From: Clostridiales bacterium UBA1775
GTDB lineage: Bacteria > Bacillota > Clostridia > Monoglobales > Firm-18
NCBI GenBank assembly: GCA_002314595.1
Contig: DCGP01000030.1
Location: forward strand, 1-41,848
Reading direction: 5' to 3'
Length of the DNA stretch: 41,848 nt
The notes beneath the pieces were generated by a model, which was not told the origin of the DNA, made no database searches, and saw only the letters and a program-made list of their open reading frames with translations. Position numbers and translations under genes: made by a program. Of this stretch, positions 1-9,700 are shown piece by piece (the stretch's first letter is position 1; the number at the start of each line of letters is the position of its first letter).

Positions 1-23
1 CGCTATGCGGGTGGATATTTATT

Positions 24-1850
24 TTATTCAACTGTTACGGATTTTGCAAGGTTTCTTGGCTTGTCTACATCACAGCCTTTTGAAACGGCAACATAGTAAC
101 TGAATATTTGTAGTAATATTACAGCTAATGAAGGGGTAATTAAGTCGTCGCAATCGGGAATGTATAAAACAATGTCTGCTTCCTGTTCTATTTCTTTGTT
201 GCTTTCTTTTGCAATTGCCATAACCTTTGCGCCCCTTGTTTTTACTTCCTTAATATTGCTTAGCATTTTAGGAAACAGTCTGTCTTGGGTTGCAAGAGCA
301 ATAACAAATGTACCATCTTCAATTAGCGAAATAGTGCCATGCTTTAATTCACCGGCTGCATAAGCTTCGGAATTTATATAGGAAATCTCTTTTAATTTTA
401 ACGAGCCTTCAAGTGCAATCGCATAGTCAATACCTCTTCCAAGAAAGAAAATGTTTTTACTGTTAAAGTTTTTGGAAGCATAGTATTGTAGCTTGTCCTT
501 GTTTGAAATCATTTTTTCAACCAATGGAGGTATTAGGTCAAGATTTTTAATGATTTCACTTAGTTTACAATCGTCAATTAAACCTTTAATATAAGCAAAA
601 TGTGATGATAACAAATACATAATTGCAAGTTGAGTTGAATATGCCTTAGTTGTTGCAACAGCAATTTCCGGCCCTGCCCAAGTGTAAATTACGTTGTCAG
701 ATTCCCTTGCTATTGTACTACCTACAACATTTACAATTGAAAGAACCTTTGCGCCTAATCTTTTTGCTTCGCGTATTGCAGCAATAGTATCGGCAGTTTC
801 ACCTGATTGGCTTATTGCAATTACCAAGGTGTCAGGTGATAAAATTGGGTTTCTGTACCTAAATTCACTTGCGAGGTCAACCTCAACAGGTATTCTTGTC
901 ATATCTTCTAAAATATATTTGCCAACCATTCCAACATGGTATGCCGAACCACAGGCAACAATAAAAATCTTTTTTATGTCCCTTATGTATTCTTTTGAAA
1001 GAGTAAGCTCTTCAAATACAATTTTATCATCTTTGATTCTGGGGCTTATGGTGTCTTTAATAGCCTTAGGCTGTTCCATAATTTCCTTAATCATAAAATG
1101 TTCATATCCACCTTTTTCGGCAGAGGATATGTCCCAATTTATCTTAAAAACATCTTTTTTAATTATGCGCTTGTCCATATCATAGACAGTAACACCGTCT
1201 TGACGAAGCTCAACAATTTCGTTGTCCTCCAAAAGATACACATCACGAGTGTAAGGCAATACTGCCGGAATATCCGACGCAATAAAGTTGCCATCCTCTG
1301 AAAGACCTACAATTAAAGGACTGTCCTTTCTAACTGCAATCATTCTGTCAGGGTTGTCCTTGCTAAGTATTCCAAGGGCGTAAGAACCTTCTAATTTGCC
1401 TAACATCTTAATTGCTGTTTCTAACATATCACCATTAAAATAATGGTCAAAAAGGTGTGCTACAACCTCAGTGTCCGTGTCGGACTTAAAATTGTAACCC
1501 ATATCGGTTAGGTAGCTACGGAGTTTAATATAATTCTCTATAATACCATTGTGGACAACTGCAAATGTACCCTTTTCGTTAGTGTGAGGATGTGAATTTA
1601 CATCTGACGGTGCACCGTGAGTTGCCCATCTTGTATGTCCTATACCTAAATTACCTTTTAATGAATTTCCCCCGTCTATTTTATCGCTTAATACCTTTAA
1701 TCTGCCCTTGCACTTTTCAACATTTATTCTATCTCCATCAAAAACTGCAACACCGGCTGAATCATATCCACGATATTCTAATTTAGAAAGTCCGTCCAAA
1801 AGAATTGGGGCAGCACTTTCTTTACCAACATAACCGACTATTCCACACAT
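24..1850 (-). CDS. glmS: Glutamine--fructose-6-phosphate aminotransferase (isomerizing)
   Basis: GlmS converts fructose-6-phosphate and glutamine to glucosamine-6-phosphate, the first committed step to UDP-GlcNAc for peptidoglycan. The 608-residue protein has the usual length. It begins MCGIVGYVG, so Cys2 after Met removal is the N-terminal glutaminase nucleophile. The class II glutamine amidotransferase domain spans about residues 2-215. Two SIS sugar-isomerase domains follow (about 285-420 and 455-595), with the signatures SQSGETADT and ATTKAYSTQ. The C terminus ends KPRNLAKSVTVE, typical of the family. It lies 17 bp downstream of glmM on the same strand, so the two probably form a glmM-glmS operon. 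That short gap leaves no room for a glmS ribozyme leader. Confidence 0.98.
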   Translation of the reverse strand: MCGIVGYVGKESAAPILLDGLSKLEYRGYDSAGVAVFDGDRINVEKCKGRLKVLSDKIDGGNSLKGNLGIGHTRWATHGAPSDVNSHPHTNEKGTFAVVHNGIIENYIKLRSYLTDMGYNFKSDTDTEVVAHLFDHYFNGDMLETAIKMLGKLEGSYALGILSKDNPDRMIAVRKDSPLIVGLSEDGNFIASDIPAVLPYTRDVYLLEDNEIVELRQDGVTVYDMDKRIIKKDVFKINWDISSAEKGGYEHFMIKEIMEQPKAIKDTISPRIKDDKIVFEELTLSKEYIRDIKKIFIVACGSAYHVGMVGKYILEDMTRIPVEVDLASEFRYRNPILSPDTLVIAISQSGETADTIAAIREAKRLGAKVLSIVNVVGSTIARESDNVIYTWAGPEIAVATTKAYSTQLAIMYLLSSHFAYIKGLIDDCKLSEIIKNLDLIPPLVEKMISNKDKLQYYASKNFNSKNIFFLGRGIDYAIALEGSLKLKEISYINSEAYAAGELKHGTISLIEDGTFVIALATQDRLFPKMLSNIKEVKTRGAKVMAIAKESNKEIEQEADIVLYIPDCDDLITPSLAVILLQIFSYYVAVSKGCDVDKPRNLAKSVTVE

Positions 1851-1867
1851 TTTTATTTATACTCCTT

Positions 1868-3217
1868 TTATCCAAGCTTGCTTTCGATAAGCTTGGCAAG
1901 GCTTTCGGCACGTTTGGTTATTACTTCAATATCTTTTCCTTCAATCATTACACGAACAAGAGGTTCAGTACCTGACGGTCTGATTAACACTCTGCCGTTT
2001 CCGTTGAATTCAGCTTCAATCTTTTCCATTTCTGCAACGATTTCAGCATCTTCTGTATATTTTTTCTTGTTTTCTGTCTTAACTTTTGCATTAACAAGTA
2101 CCTGTGGCAAAACTTCCATAACCTTTGCGAGTTCTGAAACTTTTTCGCCGGAATACTTTATAACAGATAAGAAGTTTAATGCAGTAACAAGACCATCACC
2201 GGTTGTATTATGTTCCAACAAAATAATGTGGCCGGATTGCTCACCACCGATTGAGTAGTTGCCTCTGCACATTTCTTCTAATACGTATCTGTCGCCCACA
2301 GTGGTTTTCTTAATTTCAAGGCCCTTTTCCTTAGCCATAATGAAAAGACCTAAATTACTCATTACAGTTGCTACGATAACATTATCATTAAGCTTACCCT
2401 TTGACTTCATATCAAGAGCGCAGATTGCCATAATTTTATCACCATCAACTAAAACACCGTTTTCATCTACTGCTAAAACTCTGTCTGCATCACCATCAAA
2501 TGCAAGACCGACATCTGCACCGATTTCTTTAACGTATTTGCCAATAGCTTCAATGTGAGTAGAACCACAATCCTTGTTAATGTTTGTGCCATCCGGAGTA
2601 TCATTTATAACATATACGTCAGCGCCTAATTCTTCAAGCACACTTTTTGATGTATAGGAAGAAGCACCGTTTGCACAGTCAATGGCAATTTTCATTCCCT
2701 TTAAATCTGTTGTAATTGTAGATTTGGCAAATGCCTTATAATCATCAACAGCTGAATCTTTATGTATTATTCTGCCAACTTTTGCACCTGTTGCAAGTAC
2801 AATTTTTTCAGGCTTTTCTAATATGATTTCTTCAATTTCATTTTCGATTTCATCTTTTAGTTTAAAGCCTTTGTTGTTGAAAAATTTAATACCGTTATAT
2901 TCCATAGGGTTATGTGAAGCAGAAATTACAACACCTGCATCTGCGCCATATAGCCTTGTAAGATATGCAATAGCAGGGGTTGGGATAACGCCAGCCAAAA
3001 TTACCTCTGCACCAACTGAGCATAACCCGGCTGAAAGTGCCGCCTCTAACATATCTCCTGATATTCTTGTGTCTTTACCAATTAAAACCTTAGGTTTATG
3101 CTTAGCCTCACCTGTTAAAACAAATGCGCTTGCTTGGCCTAATTTAAATGCCAATTCAACGGATAATTCGGAATTTGCAACACCTCGTACACCGTCTGTT
3201 CCAAATAGTTTTCCCAT
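1868..3217 (-). CDS. glmM: Phosphoglucosamine mutase
   Basis: GlmM interconverts glucosamine-6-phosphate and glucosamine-1-phosphate, one step after GlmS. The protein opens MGKLFGTDGVRGVAN. It carries the catalytic phosphoserine loop VISASHNP near residue 100, the metal-binding DGDADR motif near 240 and the phosphate-binding RPSGTEPLVRVM motif near the C terminus. An in-frame ATG lies 15 bp upstream at 3232, but that stretch contains the GGGAGG ribosome site. I therefore start at 3217, giving 449 residues, the normal family length. It is the first gene of a minus-strand operon with glmS and has a good promoter at 3249-3277. Identity is secure; the start is a judgement based on the ribosome site. 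Confidence 0.97.
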   Translation of the reverse strand: MGKLFGTDGVRGVANSELSVELAFKLGQASAFVLTGEAKHKPKVLIGKDTRISGDMLEAALSAGLCSVGAEVILAGVIPTPAIAYLTRLYGADAGVVISASHNPMEYNGIKFFNNKGFKLKDEIENEIEEIILEKPEKIVLATGAKVGRIIHKDSAVDDYKAFAKSTITTDLKGMKIAIDCANGASSYTSKSVLEELGADVYVINDTPDGTNINKDCGSTHIEAIGKYVKEIGADVGLAFDGDADRVLAVDENGVLVDGDKIMAICALDMKSKGKLNDNVIVATVMSNLGLFIMAKEKGLEIKKTTVGDRYVLEEMCRGNYSIGGEQSGHIILLEHNTTGDGLVTALNFLSVIKYSGEKVSELAKVMEVLPQVLVNAKVKTENKKKYTEDAEIVAEMEKIEAEFNGNGRVLIRPSGTEPLVRVMIEGKDIEVITKRAESLAKLIESKLG

Positions 3218-3248
3218 AGAATAACCTCCCATTTTTTAATCTGGAAAT

Positions 3249-3277
3249 ATTATACCACTAAAATATTTACAATGCAA
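3249..3277 (-). promoter_or_regulatory. Sigma-A-type promoter for glmM-glmS
   Basis: On the minus strand a TTGCAT -35 (3277-3272) and a TATAAT -10 (3254-3249) are separated by 17 bp. A TG precedes the -10 in the extended -10 position. The promoter lies about 30 bp upstream of the glmM start codon and is divergent from the promoter of the PRC-barrel gene. Confidence 0.75.
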
Positions 3278-3315
3278 TAGTATTTTGTATTTTTTGTAAT
3301 ATTATTATGTAAAAA

Positions 3316-3345
3316 TTGACATTTTTCTTATTGCAATTGTATAAA
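3316..3345 (+). promoter_or_regulatory. Sigma-A-type promoter for ylmC-like gene
   Basis: TTGACA (3316-3321) and TATAAA (3340-3345) are separated by 18 bp, just upstream of the ribosome site AAGGAG at 3353-3358. Confidence 0.65.
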
Positions 3346-3368
3346 ATGTAATAAGGAGTGTGATTATA

Positions 3369-3605
3369 TTGAGTAGGTATATGGATTTAAGGAATAAGGA
3401 AATAATAAATATTACAGATGGAAAAAGATTTGGGTTTGTTTGCGACATTGAATTTGATATTGAAACCGGACAGATTAACGCCTTAATAGTGCCGAGAAAA
3501 TCGGGATTTTTAGGGATTTTTAAGCAAAATGATGAGTATGTTATCCCGTGGGAAAATATTAAAAAAATGGGGGACGATATAATAATTGTAGAAATTTATT
3601 TGTAA
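3369..3605 (+). CDS. YlmC/YmxH family PRC-barrel protein
   Basis: This is a small protein of about 78 residues with the PRC-barrel pattern of the YlmC/YmxH family. It contains NITDGKRFGFVCDIEFD, then GQINALIVP, then a GFLGIF loop and a closing YVIPWENIKKMGDDIIIV strand. The family occurs in spore-forming Firmicutes and is often labelled as sporulation-associated, but its molecular role is not established. An in-frame GTG at 3360 sits only 1 base after GGAG. A TTG at 3369 is about 10 bases downstream of it and gives the family-like start MSRYMDLRNKEI, so I prefer TTG. It stands before nrdR but nrdR has its own promoter. Confidence 0.85.
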   Translation: MSRYMDLRNKEIINITDGKRFGFVCDIEFDIETGQINALIVPRKSGFLGIFKQNDEYVIPWENIKKMGDDIIIVEIYL

Positions 3606-3628
3606 TTTGTAAAAATATATGTTATAAT
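3600..3628 (+). promoter_or_regulatory. Promoter for nrdR
   Basis: TTGTAA (3600-3605) and TATAAT (3623-3628) are separated by 17 bp, with a TG in the extended -10 position. It overlaps the stop codon of the preceding gene, so nrdR and the PHP gene can be transcribed independently. Confidence 0.65.
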
Positions 3629-3670
3629 GTAAATATATATACTATTTTACAAAATGGACGGTGATTTATA

Positions 3671-4126
3671 ATGCGTTGTATATTTTGTGGACATCCTGAA
3701 AGTAAGGTAATTGATTCACGTTCTGCAGATGACGGAAGTGCAATCAGAAGAAGAAGGGAATGTCTTGAATGTGGTAAAAGATTTACCTCATACGAGAAGG
3801 TCGAAAACATTCCTCTTATTGTTGTAAAGAAAGATAAGACACGTCAACAATTTGACCGTGATAAGCTTCTTACAGGCTTGTTGCGTGCGTGTGAAAAGCG
3901 CCCTGTTTCTTTGGAACAGTTAGAATCTGTTGTAGATAATGTTGAAAACAGTATTCAAAATTCTTTAAAAAGGGAAATTTCATCAGTAGAAATTGGCGAA
4001 ATCGTTATGAAAGAACTTAAAAATATTGACGAAGTTGCCTATGTAAGATTTGCATCTGTTTACAGACAATTTAGAGATGTAAATACATTTATGGATGAAC
4101 TAAGAAAGATACTAAAGGAGAAATAA
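3671..4126 (+). CDS. nrdR: Transcriptional repressor NrdR
   Basis: NrdR represses ribonucleotide reductase genes when dATP/ATP occupy its ATP cone. The 151-residue length is standard. The N-terminal zinc ribbon has cysteines C3, C6, C31 and C34 (MRCIFCG, then RRRECLECGKRF). The basic stretch SAIRRRRE lies between the two pairs. The ATP-cone domain covers about residues 47-137. No ribonucleotide reductase gene lies nearby, so its targets are elsewhere. The stop codon is followed after one base by the start of the PHP gene, which implies translational coupling. Confidence 0.97.
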   Translation: MRCIFCGHPESKVIDSRSADDGSAIRRRRECLECGKRFTSYEKVENIPLIVVKKDKTRQQFDRDKLLTGLLRACEKRPVSLEQLESVVDNVENSIQNSLKREISSVEIGEIVMKELKNIDEVAYVRFASVYRQFRDVNTFMDELRKILKEK

Positions 4127-4127
4127 G

Positions 4128-4970
4128 ATGAACAAGATGATTGATCTGCATGTTCATACTACCGCATCTGACGGTACATATTCTCCTGCAGAAACAGTCA
4201 AATTGGCTTATAAGTCTGGCTTAGGTGCTATGGCTATTACTGACCACGATACCATTGACGGCGTGCAAGAAGCAGTTTGCGAAGGTAAAAAAATAGGCTT
4301 GGAGCTTGTGCCGGGTGTTGAAATCAGTGTGGGTAATACCGACAATATTCATATAGTTGGTTTGTATATTAACTACGAAAACCAAGTATTGAAGGATACA
4401 ATGGAAAGACTTACAAAGGAAAGACGAGAAAGAAACAGAGAAATCATTAGTCGCCTTCAAAATGTAGGCTTTGATATTACGTATGAAGATGTTGCTAAAG
4501 AAATGCACGCTGATAGAGGAATGGGCAGGGTACATATTGCACACTATTTGAAGAAGAAGAATTTTGTATGCAACTACCGATTAGCTTTTAAAAAATATCT
4601 TGTTCCCGGCACTAAGGCATATGTGCCAAGGGCAAAGCTTTCCGAACAGGAAGGAATAGAAGTTATTGCTAAAAGTGGGGGAATTCCAATTCTTGCTCAT
4701 ATAAACTATTTGAGGCAAAACGAAGCAGAAATTGAAAAAACTGTAGAAAGGCTTATGGGCTATGGCCTTAGGGGAGTAGAGGCTTTCTATTCAGGCTATG
4801 ACTTGGAAACGGAGCGTATGGCTCACAGAATTTGCAGTAAGTACAACTTAATAAAAAGCGGTGGCACCGATTTTCATGGTGCACACCGACCGGGAGTTTA
4901 TTTGGGTAATGGCAGAGGAAATATGTGTATTCCTTACCAAATATTATCAGACATTAAAAAGGAACTTTGA
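4128..4970 (+). CDS. PHP-domain metal-dependent phosphoesterase (RNase AM/YciV-like)
   Basis: This 280-residue protein carries the PHP metal-binding motifs in order: DLHVHTTASDG (His8, His10, Asp15), AITDHDTIDG, VPGVEIS, ILAHINY and GGTDFHG. The arrangement matches the YciV/TrpH group, known in other bacteria as 3',5'-nucleoside bisphosphate phosphatase or 5'-to-3' exoribonuclease RNase AM. Its exact substrate here is inferred. It follows nrdR by one base in a two-gene unit. Its last 24 bp overlap the 3' end of the convergent murC gene, and I see no terminator between the two. Confidence 0.9.
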   Translation: MNKMIDLHVHTTASDGTYSPAETVKLAYKSGLGAMAITDHDTIDGVQEAVCEGKKIGLELVPGVEISVGNTDNIHIVGLYINYENQVLKDTMERLTKERRERNREIISRLQNVGFDITYEDVAKEMHADRGMGRVHIAHYLKKKNFVCNYRLAFKKYLVPGTKAYVPRAKLSEQEGIEVIAKSGGIPILAHINYLRQNEAEIEKTVERLMGYGLRGVEAFYSGYDLETERMAHRICSKYNLIKSGGTDFHGAHRPGVYLGNGRGNMCIPYQILSDIKKEL

Positions 4971-6287
4971 TATGTCGGTTACAGTACCGGCACCCATTGT
5001 TATTATAATGTCGCCCTTTTGAACGTTGTTTTTTAAATGCTCGGATATTTCTGCAAAGTCAGGAATATATCGGGCATTTTCTATTTCATCGGAAATACAG
5101 CTTGCACAAATTCCTATTGTATTTTTTTCTCTTGCTGCATAAATATCCGTAACAATAACGTTATCAAAATTAGAAAGAGCCTTTACAAAATCATTTTTAA
5201 GAGCATTTGTTCTTGAATATGTGTGAGGTTGGAAAACAACCCATAATTTATTGTGCTCCATTTTGCTTGCAGTGTCAAAGGTTGCAGAAATTTCTGTTGG
5301 ATGGTGTGCATAGTCGTCAAAAACCTTGGCACCGTTTATTTCACCTTTGTATTCAAAACGTCTTTTTGTACCACAATATCCTTCGATGCCTTTAACAATT
5401 GTATCAACCCTTATGCCCATTCTTTCAGCTGCGGCAAATACTGCAAGAGCATTTGAAACATTGTGTTTGCCTCCGATAGATAGATGAATTTGTGCCATCT
5501 TTTCGCCTTTTTTGTATACGTCAAACATTCCGTGTCCGTTAATGTCATACTTAATGTTTTCTGCTGAAAAATCACCATTTTTGCCGTATTTGATAATTTC
5601 ACACTGCACACCATCAAGGCTGTCCATAACATTTTTTTCATCACAGTTTGCAACCACAAAGCCTTCCTTTGGAAGCAACCTCATAAATTTGTTAAAGGAT
5701 GACTTTATTTGTTCAATGCCACTAAAATAATCTAAATGGTCCTCTTCAATATTTAATATTAAAGCACCAAACGGGTTAAAATGCAGAAAACTGTCTACAT
5801 ATTCACAACCTTCAAAGATAAGATATTTTTTATTACCTATATAATAGTTACCACCGATTTTGTCAAATTCACCACCTACTAAAATTGTAGGCTCTTCATC
5901 TGCTTCTAACAATACATTTGAAAGCATAGATGTAGTTGTAGTCTTGCCATGTGTACCACTGATGGAAATAGGAAAGTTGTATGAAAGCATCATTTCTCCC
6001 AAAAATTCAGCACGTTCCATAGTTTTGATACCTTTATTTCTTGCTTCGCAAAGTTCCGGATTGTCATCAGCTATTGCAGCAGTATAGACAACCAAATCCG
6101 GATTTTTAATGTTTTCGGCACTTTGACCGATAAAAATTTCTGCTCCGTCTTTTTTTAGAATATTAACAATAGGCGATTCCGACCTGTCAGAACCGGAAAC
6201 CTTATTTCCTTGAACTAACATAATGTGTGCCAAGGCGCTCATACTGATACCACCAATACCAATAAAATGCACGTATTTATTTGCCAA
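4947..6287 (-). CDS. murC: UDP-N-acetylmuramate--L-alanine ligase
   Basis: MurC adds L-alanine to UDP-MurNAc in the cytoplasmic stage of peptidoglycan synthesis. The protein has the Rossmann-like N-terminal motif HFIGIGGISMSALAHI, the ATP-binding loop SGTHGKTTTTSM near residue 110, the central-domain EGCEYVDSFL and the C-terminal FDDYAHHPTEI and FQPHTYSRT motifs. The open frame extends upstream to 6356. The ribosome site GGGAG at 6301-6297 runs directly into an ATG at 6296, whereas a TTG at 6287 has a normal 9-base spacing. I choose TTG, giving 446 residues, close to the family length. The gene ends inside the 3' end of the convergent PHP gene. Confidence 0.96.
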   Translation of the reverse strand: MANKYVHFIGIGGISMSALAHIMLVQGNKVSGSDRSESPIVNILKKDGAEIFIGQSAENIKNPDLVVYTAAIADDNPELCEARNKGIKTMERAEFLGEMMLSYNFPISISGTHGKTTTTSMLSNVLLEADEEPTILVGGEFDKIGGNYYIGNKKYLIFEGCEYVDSFLHFNPFGALILNIEEDHLDYFSGIEQIKSSFNKFMRLLPKEGFVVANCDEKNVMDSLDGVQCEIIKYGKNGDFSAENIKYDINGHGMFDVYKKGEKMAQIHLSIGGKHNVSNALAVFAAAERMGIRVDTIVKGIEGYCGTKRRFEYKGEINGAKVFDDYAHHPTEISATFDTASKMEHNKLWVVFQPHTYSRTNALKNDFVKALSNFDNVIVTDIYAAREKNTIGICASCISDEIENARYIPDFAEISEHLKNNVQKGDIIITMGAGTVTDISKFLFNV

Positions 6288-6326
6288 AATAAACATCTCC
6301 CAACCAAGATAAATAATACTTCTATT

Positions 6327-6356
6327 ATTATATAACATTTTTAGTAAAAAAGTCAA
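6327..6356 (-). promoter_or_regulatory. Promoter for murC
   Basis: On the minus strand TTGACT (6356-6351) and TATAAT (6332-6327) are separated by 18 bp, about 40 bp upstream of the murC start. Confidence 0.7.
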
Positions 6357-6435
6357 AATATTTGTGGATTTTTTTTCAAAAATGTTGTAAAATATATTTA
6401 TAAGATTGAAATTATCCTAAAAGGAGATAAAATTT

Positions 6436-6702
6436 ATGAATATTACAGACATCAAAATCAGAAAAATTGGGGAAGAAGGAAAAATGAGAGCTATTGTTTC
6501 TGTTACTTTTGACAACCAAATTGTTGTTCATGATATTAAGGTAATAGAAAGTAACGGCAAGCTTTTTGCTGCCATGCCAAGCAGAAAAGCCCCTGACGGA
6601 AAGTACAAGGATATTGTGCATCCAATAAGTGCAGAAGCAAGGGAAGAGTTGGAAAAGGCAATCTTGGACGCTTACGAAAATGAAAAGAAAACATTAGAAT
6701 AA
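6436..6702 (+). CDS. spoVG: SpoVG family regulator
   Basis: SpoVG is a small nucleic-acid-binding regulator of septation, capsule and other surface traits, found in both spore-forming and non-sporulating Firmicutes. The 88-residue protein matches the family from its start MNITDIKIRKI through MRAIVSVTFDNQIVVHDIKV, GKLFAAMPSRK and KYKDIVHPI to a charged helical tail. The ribosome site AAAAGGAG lies 8-10 bases upstream of the ATG. It is divergent from murC and precedes addB, from which it is separated by 61 bp holding a small GC-rich hairpin. Confidence 0.95.
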   Translation: MNITDIKIRKIGEEGKMRAIVSVTFDNQIVVHDIKVIESNGKLFAAMPSRKAPDGKYKDIVHPISAEAREELEKAILDAYENEKKTLE

Positions 6703-6709
6703 ATTGTTG

Positions 6710-6734
6710 GGAAAGGGACAATAATGCCCTTTCC
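6710..6734 (+). terminator. Possible weak terminator after spoVG
   Basis: An 8-bp perfect stem GGAAAGGG/CCCTTTCC (6710-6717 and 6727-6734) has a 9-base loop. It is followed only by TTAATTTC rather than a clean T tract, so it may attenuate rather than stop transcription into addB. Confidence 0.45.
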
Positions 6735-6763
6735 TTAATTTCATAAATGGGGAGGAATAATCT

Positions 6764-9700
6764 GTGTCATTAAATGTTATTTACGGCAAGGCACATTCAG
6801 GCAAAACAACCGAATGTTATAAAATTATTGACAGCATATTAAACAACAGTAATGATAAAATTATTTATATGGTACCGGAACAATATTCACTTGATGCAGA
6901 AAGAAAAATTTCGGACAAATTTTCTAAAATTGGTGGAGACAGAATAGAAGTTTTAGGCTTTGAAAGACTTGCAACAAGCACATTTTCAAAGGTTGGGCCT
7001 GTGGTTTGTGATTTTCTGGACGACAACGCCAAGATTATGCTTGTTGAAAGGATACTTATTAAGCTAAATGGAAAATTTACATATTTTTCAGGTAGTGCAA
7101 AAAAAGAAGGATTTGCTGCAATCATTTTGGATATGATTAAACTTTTAAAGAAAAATTGTGTTTCTGTTGAAGCTTTAAAAAAGGCATCTGAAAACTCTGA
7201 TAATGCAATGTTTAAGCTTAAAATATACGATATTATTATGATATTAGAGGAATATAACAGCTTTTTTAATCTTCCTTATGCAGACACAGAAAATAATATG
7301 GATTTACTTGCAGAAAAAATTGAAAAATTTGGCTTGTTTAGGGATACACATATTATTTTGGATAACTATATGACATTTTCTGCTCAACAGTTTAAAATTA
7401 TAGAAAAAATGCTTGTTAATTGTCCTACTGTTACAGTAACCTTAACAACAGATTCCACAGAATACAAAACTGATTTTGAAGTATTTTATAGGGCTAAATT
7501 AACCTTGGATAAATTGTATTCTTTTGCATACGACAATAATGTTAAGGTAGAACCTAATAAATATTTATCTGCAAACTATCTTGAAAATGATGAACTTAAT
7601 CATCTAATCAATAATTATTTCAATTCAAATATTTCAAAGTTTGAAAATGAGACAAAAAACTTGTTTGTTATTGAAAGTCAAAATGCAATAACTGAAATTG
7701 ACAAGGTCGCTTGTGAAATAACAAAACTTGTTAGGGAAAATAATTACAGATACAAAGATATTGCTGTAATTACAAGGAATTCTTCGGAATATTATCCTAT
7801 TATTGCAGATGCGTTTGAAAGATACAATATTTATTATAATATAACTGAATCTATTACATACGATAAAAACTTTTTATGTAAGGGTATGATGTCAATATTT
7901 AATATTGTGTCGTATAATTACTCCCTTGAAAGTATTATGGAATTTGTGCACAGCGACCTTTGTGATATGGGCTTATACGATAAATTCTTGCTTGAAAACT
8001 ATGTTTTAGAGGTTGGAAACACATCAAATTTGTGGTCGAGTGATAAGGAAATTACTTTTAAAGGAAGCTTTTCTGACAAGAGCTTTGAAAGAGTAAAGAA
8101 ATCAATTTATTATGTTAGAGATTGTATAAAAAGTTTTACAGATAATTTTGAGGGCAGAAAGACAGTAAATGAAATTGTTGGTGCATATAATAAATATTTA
8201 GCATATATAAATGCTGAAGAATCTGTTAAAAAGTGTGTGTATAAGTTTAAAGGCAAGAAAGATATCCAAATGGCTAAGCAAACTGTTTTGGTATATAATC
8301 ATATAATAAAATCACTTAACCAAATGTCCATATATTTTGGTGATATCCAACTTACATTTGAAAAGTTTTATAAAATTTTAAGTGCCTCTGTTTCTAATTT
8401 TAAGCTTGATGCAGTGCCCTCAGGTGTTGACGATGTAGAGGTTACAACTATTGATAGGTTCCAAGCTACAAAGGTAAAGGCAGTTTTTGTAGTTGGATTA
8501 AACGACGGAACAATACCACGAGGATATATTTCAGATGGAATATTAAAGGATAGTGAGCTTGAACAGTTAGGAATTGAAGAAAGTATTTTAAAAGCACACT
8601 GTGATGAAAATTATGTTATTTACAGAATGTTTAACTGCGCTACGGACAAACTCTATCTTTCATATCCAAACTACGACAGTAATGGTGGGGAGCTTGGGGT
8701 TTCAACAGTTATTCCTGCAATAAAACGGATTTTTGGAAAGATTACAGTTCTTGAAAACATATATGAAAAGGAAGCACCTATTTGTGATATTGGTGGTATA
8801 GTTCCAACATTTAAAAAGGCTATTTCAGGTGATGCAGATGGCTTTTGGGGACAAGTAATACTGTGGTATAAAAAGAATATGCCTCAAATGTATGATAAGA
8901 TTATTAGCGCCAAAAACTATACTAATCAGCCTTCAAGGTTGTTCGGCGATGTTATAAAAAAGCTGTATGGCGATAATGTTAATTCAAGTATTTCAAGAAT
9001 TGAAAACTATAACAAATGTGCATTTTCCTATTTTGTCAGGTATGGTCTTGGAGTTGAGGAAAGAAAAAAATTTAAAATTGATGCTAAAAGCTATGGCACG
9101 TTTATGCACGAAATTATTGAAAATTTCTGCAAGTATGCAGATAAGCTTGGTTGGGAAAATGTTACCGATGAAATATGCATCCAAAAGGCAAAAGATATAA
9201 CAAAGCAAGTTATGTTTGATAATTTGGGAGAATATTACACAGATTCACCAAGACAGGTTTATTTGTTTAAGAAAATAACAAAAATAATGGAAACTGTTAT
9301 TAAAAATGTTACAGAATTTTACAAGGAAAGTAAATATGTTAATTTGGGATACGAGCTTGACTTTTCCGAAGGCTCGGAATTTGATGCAATAACTGTTAAA
9401 TTAGACGATGGAAGTACGGTAAAACTAAAAGGTAAGGTTGACCGTGCCGATATACTGCAAACGGAGGGTGGAGACCTTGTCAGTATTGTGGATTACAAAT
9501 CCGGCAAAAAGGATATTGAGTTTGAAAAGATAATTTGTGGTATTCAAATTCAATTGCCAATTTATTTAAAGGCGATATGTGATAACCTTGGTAAGTCAGG
9601 GAAAACAGTTTTCCCAAGTGCAATGCTATACTACAATATTTACGACCCTGTAATTGCTGATGGAAAATCATATACAAATGAAGAAATAGCAGAAAAAATT

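Noticed and set aside
1851..1867. glmS ribozyme leader
   Set aside because: Only 17 bp separate glmM and glmS, and no ribozyme-like sequence is visible upstream of glmM.
3629..3660. NrdR box upstream of nrdR
   Set aside because: The AT-rich stretch around AATATATATACTATT is only weakly similar to the NrdR-box consensus and is not paired.
6357..6435. Sigma-H promoter for spoVG
   Set aside because: A TGGATTT resembles the -35 element, but no GAAT -10 element lies at the right distance.
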